From Nemopilema nomurai (taxonomy: Eukaryota > Cnidaria > Scyphozoa > Rhizostomeae > Rhizostomatidae), in assembly GCA_003864495.1 (NCBI GenBank), contig ML133401.1:5137189-5201188 (forward strand): 64,000 bases of DNA, written 5' to 3'. The notes under the pieces are model-generated. The model saw only the letters and a list, made by a program, of their open reading frames with translations, was not told where the DNA came from and searched no databases. Within the stretch, counting starts at the first letter, position 1; every line of letters begins with the position of its first letter. Of this stretch, positions 57,907-64,000 are shown piece by piece. A program made the translations under genes and the position numbers.

Positions 57907-58201
57907 CAAACACATCTGTAGTGAACTTCAAGGTACTTGTAAGTCCCAGCGCACGGGTCGCCATAGACAGCACTATTTGCACTGAGAGCGCAGAAACGTT
58001 TGCCATCGCACAAGGACTTCGTCTTTCGCAGGCTGCCTGATGCGCTGCAGTTGACCTTTGACATGCGATTCGTCATGGGACAATCTCGACGGTTCAACCG
58101 GCCGTACATAGCATGTTCTATTCTGATTATTTTCCCGAACGGGCAAAATACCATTCTGTTTCTATTCTGACATAGCCGCAGCACAGTTGCCGGTGGCAAA
58201 A
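57907..58201 (-). CDS. Gene 3 RBL (SUEL/Gal_Lectin) domain
   Basis: 295-bp exon, phase 1-2: [64 protein letters not shown] and DPC are both present. It is closest to RBL 2 of gene 1 but clearly diverged. No second RBL lies downstream before the duplication edge at 57848. Confidence 0.9.
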
Positions 58202-61200
58202 CTGTAGACAAAATAGTTTTGGTTTAGTAAATTCGACAATCTAAATAGGGTCCAACCCAAGTAAATCACACTAAGATTCGTAAACACAATGAGACATTGT
58301 TTCACCAGCAACTGCAGGTCTATACATATCAACTGACCTTTGATACATCAGGGTAATATCACAGGCAGATTGAAAAATTATTTGAGCATGAGAGGTCTGC
58401 ATTTGTAAGGGTATGCATTTGTTCATTGTTGTCGCATTTGAAGTTCTTTAAAGCTGAATAAAGCAGCTTCTTTCAAAACTCTTTCGGAAGTAGCAACCTT
58501 TTCACATTTCGTTGTTTACTTTAAGTGGTGTCCCTAAGTAAATCTTCTTACATGATCTCGATTAGTTCCTTTCAAAGCAATCATCATCCACGATTAACCT
58601 TGAATGATTCGTCTTCAGATCCTTTCATCTAATTCCTACCTTGGCAACTAGGCTTTCGGCAAGATATCATGTGGAAGTTCGACCCAAGTCGGTTGCAATC
58701 CCTTCCGCCGTGAGCCGGTGCTGGGTTGTTGCACTGGCGTGTGCGCTTTTGATATCCAGAGCCACACGTGACACTGCATGGTCCATAAGATGTCCATGGG
58801 CCATACCCACCATCAACTGGAACAAAAGAGACACTCTTTTGAAAAAAGACAGAAAGTACGTGAGCCTGGTCATCTTATAAACATGGCTTCATTGGCTATA
58901 AGAAAATTAACTGAAAAGAAAATTCCATGGGTTGTCATAAATCATTTCAGAAAGTTGCATTCGGGTTTTGTCACTCGAGAATATTATCAACTGAAAGGGT
59001 ATTTTCCCGTGATTGGAGCATATGGACTTTCGAAATGATTAGGGGATAGCTGGTTATGTTACAAGTTTTGGTCAAATTTATAAAAAAGTTCATGCAAATA
59101 GGCAAATCATCCCCCAGATTAACCAGCGTTCTCGCCCCAAAAAGGATACCAAGTTGACTTTAAATATCATGACATACAATTGGGAGCTTTAAAATGCTCC
59201 TGAAATAGTAGATTTGTACTAATGACTTCTTTTGGTCGTTTGATAAATGACCTAAAAAGACTTTTTGAGCTAATTTTTACGAAAAAGATGAACATTTGAC
59301 GTCGTTGAACTGCAATGATTCGTCTTTAGATCCTTTCATGTAATTCCTACCTTGGCAATTAGGCTTTCGGCAAGATATCATGTGGAAATTCGATCCAAGT
59401 CGGTTGCAATCCCTTCCGCCGTGAGCCGGTGCTGGGTTGTTGCACTGGCGTGTGCGCTTTTGATATCCAGAGCCACACGTGACACTGCATGGTCCATAAG
59501 ATGTCCATGGGCCATACCCACCATCAACTGGAACAAAAGAGACACTCTTTTGAAAAAAGACAGAAAGTACGTGGGCCTGGTCATCATATAAACATGGGTT
59601 CATTGGCTATAAGAAAATTAACTGAAAAGAAAATTCCATGGGTTGTCATAAATCATTTCAGAAAGTTGCATTCGGGTTTTGTCACTCGAGAATATTATCA
59701 ACTGAAAGGGTATTTTCCCGTGATTGGAGCATATGGACTTTCGAAATGATTAGGGGATAGCTGGTTATGTTACAAGTTTTGGTCAAATTTATAAAAAAGT
59801 TCATGCAAATAGGCAGATCATCCCCCAGATTAACCAGCGTTCTCGCCCCAAAAAGGATACCAAGTTGACTTTAAATATCATGACATACAATTGGGAGCTT
59901 TAAAATGCTCCTGAAATAGTAGATTTGTACTAATGACTTCTTTTGGTCGTTTGATAAATGATGTAAGGAGTTTTTTAGCCAAGTTTCAGGGAAAAGATTA
60001 ACATTTCATGCCCTCCAACCTGGAGCGTAGAGAGGGGGGTTAAACAGCGTAAAGGTCCGGGGCCCCGCAAAATATAGGTCTTGCAGTTAAATATTTCGAC
60101 TGCGGCGCTAAAGGGCCCGCCCCAGAGCTTGGCTCCCGGGCCCGGGGTGTCTATCAACGACCCTGCCTCCAACTGCAATGATTCGTCTTTAGATCCTCTC
60201 ATTTAATTCCTACCTTGGCAACTAGGCTTTCGGCAAGATATCATGTGGAAGTTCGACCCAAGTCGGTTGCAATTTCTTCCTCCGTGAGCCGGAGCTGGGT
60301 TGTTGCATTGGCGCGTGCGCGTTTGATATCCAGAGCCACACGTGACACTGCATGGTCCATAAGATGTCCATGGGCCATACCCACCATCAACTGGAACAAA
60401 AGAGACACTCTTTTGAAAAAAGGCAGAGACACTGTCATGGTTTTTGAAAGTACGTAGGCATGGTCACCATACGAAAATCTTCTTGCATGATCTCGATTAG
60501 CTTCTTTCTAAGCAATCATCATCGACGATTAACTTTCATTGGCTATCAACTAATTCCTACCTGGGCAACTAGGCTTTCGGCAAGATATCATGTGGAAGTT
60601 CGACCCAAGTCGGTTGCAATTTTTTCCTCCGTGTGCCGGAGCTGGGTTGTTGCATTGGCGCGTGCGCGTTTGGTAGCCAGAGCCACACGTGACACTGCAT
60701 GGTCCATAAGATGTCCATGGGCCATACCCACCATCAACTGGAACAAAAGATACACTCTTTTGAAAAAAGACAGAGACACTGTCATGGTTATTGAATATAC
60801 GTGGGCCTGGATACCAATAGAAAACGAAAACTGTTTTGCGAAGTTGAAAGCCTGCAAAAACATTGCTTGAGACTGCAAACCTCTCAAATTTTAAGCAACC
60901 ACAAAGGGACATCAAAAGAAAAAAAATGTCCATTTACTCCAAGACTTTCATTTAGGAAACAATGCATGTTTTTTCTAAGGCTTTGTCTTGTAAACTGACA
61001 GTCGCCTCAGAACTGCTAGACGCAAAATGGCGCAGTTCCTTCAGGTCAGATTATTTCATGTTATTTCAGATTATTTCAGATTAATTCAGATTATTTCAGA
61101 ATTTTTTCAGATTATTTTAGATTGTTTCAGACCAGTTATACAGTTAAGAACAAAGAGAAGAAATTCTGATTGGTTTTTTCTGAGATCAAAGTTTAATTCC

Positions 61201-63715
61201 AGCAACGTTATTGGTAGACTTCCTGGAGAATTCCCAAGAAGGGGATCGCGAAAACAATGAAGATCTGTCCACAGTGCTAAAGTGAAACACATTGTCTCAT
61301 GGGTCTTCTTTACAGAGTAAGGCTCGAAATACGTCAGAATTAGATAAGATTCCTTCCAAAAAATTACTCTTGCGCATCTTTCTAATGCAATCTAGAAGTA
61401 CAGATCTAAACAAAGAGACTAAGAAACTACTGCTATAAGGAAAAATAGTGCAAACACTTGGTCTTGATATCAAGATCTTGTTCTATGAGAAGAAAACTAT
61501 TAGGATTTTAAAATGGCAAGCAAGAAGAAGAAGCAAAGAAGCAAAGAATTAGGATTTTATCAGTATTAAAATGGCTTACCTGGGCATGGTTTGGATTGGC
61601 ATGACTTGGATTCCCTTGCGGGTCCTGAGCAAGGGCGTCCGCCATTACTTGGTGCGGGGTTGGTGCATGATCGTGTTCTGAACTGTTGGCCTGGCCCACA
61701 CTTGGCACTGCAGCTACCCCAAGATGACCAGGTTGAGAAACCACCATTTACTATAAGGAAAAGTTTGAAGGGGATTTTTGATAACAGTTCGTAAAATTTT
61801 AACAAAACGGGGTATTGATTATAAGTTCAATTTAGGGGAAAGTCTTAAAAAACCTTCAAGTTGCTTGAATCTGTAAGGTCATAAAACACAGAAAGCCAAA
61901 CATGCTTTCTATACATTATGAAATTACAATATTGCTCAAAACCCTTATTTTCGAAAATGTCTCTCTAGTCAACAAAAGAAAATTACAACTTTTCATATTT
62001 TCAAGTGCTTTTGCAAATAAGGATGCAAATTTGAGGTTCCGCAAAACGATTCCCGATCTATTGGACTAACCTGGGCATGGTTTGGATTGGCATGACTTGG
62101 ATTCTCTTGCGGGTCCTGAGCAAGGACGTCCGCCATTACTTGGTGCGGGGTTGGTGCATGATCGTGTTCGGTACTGTTGGCCTGGCCCACACTTGGCACT
62201 GCAGCTACCCCAAGATGACCAGGTTGAGAAACCACCATTTACTATAAGGAAAAGTTTGAAGGGGATTTTTGATAACGGTTTGTAAAATTTTAACAAAACG
62301 GGATATTGATTATAAGTTCAATTTAGGCGAAAGTCTTTAAAAAGCGTCAAGTTGCTTGAATCTGTAAGGTCATAAAACACAGAAAGCCAAACATGCTTTC
62401 TATACATTTTTAAATTTCAAGATTGCTCTAAACCCTTACTTTGGAAATTGTCTCTCTTGACAACAAAAGAAAAATACAACATTTCATATTTTCAAGTGCT
62501 TTTGCAAATAAGGATGCAAATTTGAGGTTCCGCAAAACGATTCCCGATCTATTGGACTAACCTGGGCATGGTTTGGATTGGCATGACTTGGATTCCCTTG
62601 CGGGTCCTGAGCAAGGACGTCCGCCATTACTTGGTGCGGGGTTGGTGCATGATCGTGTTCGGTACTGTTGGCCTGGCCCACACTTGGCACTGCAGCTACC
62701 CCAAGATGACCAGGTTGAGAAACCACCATTTACTATAAGGGAAAGTTTGAAGGGGATTTTTGATAACGGTTTGTAAAATTTTAAGAAAACGGGATATTGA
62801 TTATAAGTTCAATTTAGGGGAAAGTCTTAAAAAACCTTCAAGTTGCTTGAATCTGTAAGGTCATAAAACACAGAAAGCCAAACATGCTTTCTATACATTA
62901 TGAAATTACAATATTGCTCAAAACCCTTATTTTCGAAAATGTCTCTCTAGTCAACAAAAGAAAATTACAACATTTCATATTTTCAAGTGCTTTTGCAAAT
63001 AAGGATGCAAATTTGAGGTTCCGCAAAACGATTCCCGATCTATTGGACTAACCTGGGCATGGTTTGGATTGGCATGACTTGGATTCCCTTGCGGGTCCTG
63101 AGCAAGGACGTCCGCCATTACTTGGTGCGGGGTTGGTGCATGATCGTGTTCGGTACTGTTGGCCTGGCCCACACTTGGCACTGCAGCTACCCCAAGATGA
63201 CCAGGTTGAGAAACCACCATTTACTATAAAGGAAAGTTTGAAGGGGATTTTTGATAACAGTTCGTAAAATTTTAACAAAACGGGGTATTGATTATAAGTT
63301 CAATTTAGGGGAAAGTCTTAAAAAACCTTCAAGTTGCTTGAATCTGTAAGGACATAAAACACAGAAAGCCAAACATGCTTTCTATACATTATGAAATTAC
63401 AATATTGCTCAAAACCCTTATTTTCGAAAATGTCTCTCTAGTCAACAAAAGAAAAATACAACATTTAAAATTTTCTAGTGCTTTTGCAAATAAAGATGCA
63501 AATTTGAGGTTCCGCAAAAACGATTCCCGATCTATTGGACTAACCTGGGCATGGTTTGGATTGGCATGACTTGGATTCCCTTGCGGGTCCTGAGCAAGGA
63601 CGTCCGCCATTACTTGGTGCGGGGTTGGTGCATGATCGTGTTCTGAACTGTTGGCCTGGCCCACACTTGGCACTGCAGCTACCCCAAGATGACCAGGTTG
63701 AGAAACCACCATTTA
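57907..63715 (-). CDS. Lectin gene 3 (3' part): TSP1 array and RBL domain
   Basis: Exons right to left: 63545-63715, 63053-63223, 62562-62732, 62071-62241, 61580-61750, 60561-60737, 60214-60390, 59351-59527, 58640-58816 and 57907-58201. The first five are type B TSP1 (171 bp) and the next four type C TSP1 (177 bp), all phase 1-1. The last is an RBL (phase 1-2). The order B, C, RBL is the same as at the 3' end of gene 1, with B and C each amplified. The gene continues beyond the right edge, so its start and any FTP block are unseen. The 3' end is ambiguous as in gene 1 (TG|GTGAGT, or Trp-TGA on read-through). Confidence 0.85.
58640..58816 (-). CDS. Gene 3 TSP1 type C, copy 4 (nearest RBL)
   Basis: 177-bp phase 1-1 exon: [18 protein letters not shown], ending RKPSCQG. 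O-fucose consensus CSVTCGSG. It is the left member of a 711-bp tandem duplication with the next exon. Confidence 0.92.
59351..59527 (-). CDS. Gene 3 TSP1 type C, copy 3
   Basis: 177-bp phase 1-1 exon, nearly identical to copy 4 (RKPNCQG instead of RKPSCQG). It lies exactly 711 bp away, and the flanking introns are also nearly identical. Confidence 0.92.
60020..60165. mobile_element. GC-rich hAT-like MITE with 8-bp target duplication
   Basis: 146 bp of GC-rich sequence flanked by CCTCCAAC at 60012-60019 and 60166-60173. It is absent from the matching intron position near 59295. The right end reads CCCTG and the left end CTGGAG, giving weak inverted ends. Eight-base target duplications and CAGGG/CCCTG-type ends are typical of hAT elements. 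Confidence 0.6.
60214..60390 (-). CDS. Gene 3 TSP1 type C, copy 2
   Basis: 177-bp phase 1-1 exon: [29 protein letters not shown], ending RKPSCQG. It shares R/N changes with copy 1 (HGGKNC), so copies 1-2 and 3-4 form two pairs. Confidence 0.92.
60561..60737 (-). CDS. Gene 3 TSP1 type C, copy 1
   Basis: 177-bp phase 1-1 exon ending RKPSCPG, separated by only 170 bp from copy 2. The short intron starts with GTAGGA and ends TTGTTCCAG. Confidence 0.92.
61052..61135. repeat. 10-bp repeat TTATTTCAGA
   Basis: About eight imperfect copies of TTATTTCAGA (variants TTAATTCAGA, ATTTTTTCAG) lie in the intron between the type B and type C TSP1 groups. Each unit looks like a weak 3' splice site (TTTCAG). 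Confidence 0.85.
61580..61750 (-). CDS. Gene 3 TSP1 type B, array unit 1 (leftmost)
   Basis: 171-bp phase 1-1 exon: [20 protein letters not shown] then QQFRTRSC. The donor is GTAAGC, unlike GTTAGT in the other units, so this is the array edge. Six TSP1 cysteines present. Confidence 0.93.
62071..62241 (-). CDS. Gene 3 TSP1 type B, array unit 2
   Basis: Same 57-residue TSP1 exon with QQYRTRSC. One silent change (AGA-GAA for Arg-Glu) separates it from units 3 and 4. Donor GTTAGT. Confidence 0.93.
62562..62732 (-). CDS. Gene 3 TSP1 type B, array unit 3
   Basis: Same TSP1 exon with [12 protein letters not shown] is kept; Lys is at the O-fucose position. Confidence 0.93.
63053..63223 (-). CDS. 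Gene 3 TSP1 type B, array unit 4
   Basis: Same TSP1 exon with QQYRTRSC. The acceptor side reads TTTATAG where units 3 and 5 read CTTATAG. Confidence 0.93.
63545..63715 (-). CDS. Gene 3 TSP1 type B, array unit 5
   Basis: Same TSP1 exon but with QQFRTRSC, like unit 1. One extra A in the intron to its left makes this period 492 bp. Confidence 0.93.
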
Positions 63716-64000
63716 CTATAAGGGAAAGTTTGAAGGGGATTTTTGATAACAGTTCGTAAAATTTTAACAAAACGGGGTATTGATTATAAGTTCAATTTAG
63801 GGGAAAGTCTTAAAAAACCTTCAAGTTGCTTGAATCTGTAAGGTCATAAAACACAGAAAGCCAAACATGCTTTCTATACATTATGAAATTACAATATTGC
63901 TCAAAACCCTTATTTTCGAAAATGTCTCTCTAGTCAACAAAAGAAAAATACAACATTTAAAATTTTCTAGTGCTTTTGCAAATAAAGATGCAAATTTGAG

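Larger units (their letters stand above)
61560..64000. repeat. 491-bp tandem array, each unit one TSP1 exon plus intron
   Basis: Exon left edges at 61580, 62071, 62562, 63053 and 63545 give periods of 491, 491, 491 and 492. Intron sequence is as similar as exon sequence. The last unit is cut by the window end, so the array goes on to the right. Confidence 0.97.

Noticed and set aside
1..64000. tRNA or rRNA genes
   Set aside because: No cloverleaf box A/B pair or rRNA-like conserved sequence was recognised by eye; a covariance-model search was not possible here.

Overview
The window is metazoan nuclear DNA. It has spliced genes with GT-AG introns, single-exon extracellular modules bounded by phase-1 introns, MITEs and minisatellites. 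The minus-strand proteins combine thrombospondin type 1 repeats (TSP1/TSR), F-type lectin domains (FTP, eel-fucolectin fold) and rhamnose-binding lectin domains (SUEL/RBL). That recalls rhamnospondin, the TSR-plus-RBL protein of the hydrozoan Hydractinia, so a cnidarian (perhaps an anthozoan) is my best guess. No species can be named from sequence alone. All gene models were made by hand from splice-site consensus and intron phase.

Region 1 (360-21095, + strand): the 3' part of one large gene, 32 exons visible, its 5' end outside the window. It encodes about 2,750 residues. A Cys-rich ectodomain with a polybasic RRRR site is followed by one membrane span, a set of DP-G-P repeats, a very long charged coiled coil, a globular C-terminal region and a final coiled coil. 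I do not recognise the family. Two exons carry apparent single-base frame breaks.

Region 2 (about 22.65-57.85 kb, - strand): two copies of a tandem segmental duplication, each holding a 3' flank, a lectin gene and a 5' flank. The junctions share the hexamer GGTCAA. Copy 1 (22653-42857) holds gene 1, intact over 20 exons: signal peptide, two-exon Cys-rich domain, 5 TSP1, 3 FTP, 3 TSP1, 2 RBL. Copy 2 (42852-57848) has lost two internal blocks of about 2.7 and 6.4 kb and has triplicated one FTP cassette. What remains is still open: signal peptide, four FTP domains and a stop, a predicted secreted four-domain fucolectin of 587 residues.

Region 3 (57.9 kb to the right end, - strand): the 3' part of a third, more diverged paralogue. 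It has at least nine TSP1 exons and one RBL exon. Five of the TSP1 exons lie in a nearly perfect 491-bp tandem array that runs off the window.

The three lectin genes therefore share one module kit (signal peptide, TSP1, FTP, RBL) but have each expanded a different module. Gene 2 expanded FTP; gene 3 expanded two TSP1 types. All FTP domains keep the His-Arg-Arg fucose-binding pattern and all RBL domains keep the YGR and DPC motifs. The family looks like a rapidly reshuffling set of secreted carbohydrate-recognition proteins. The large + strand gene and gene 1 converge tail to tail across about 2.4 kb.
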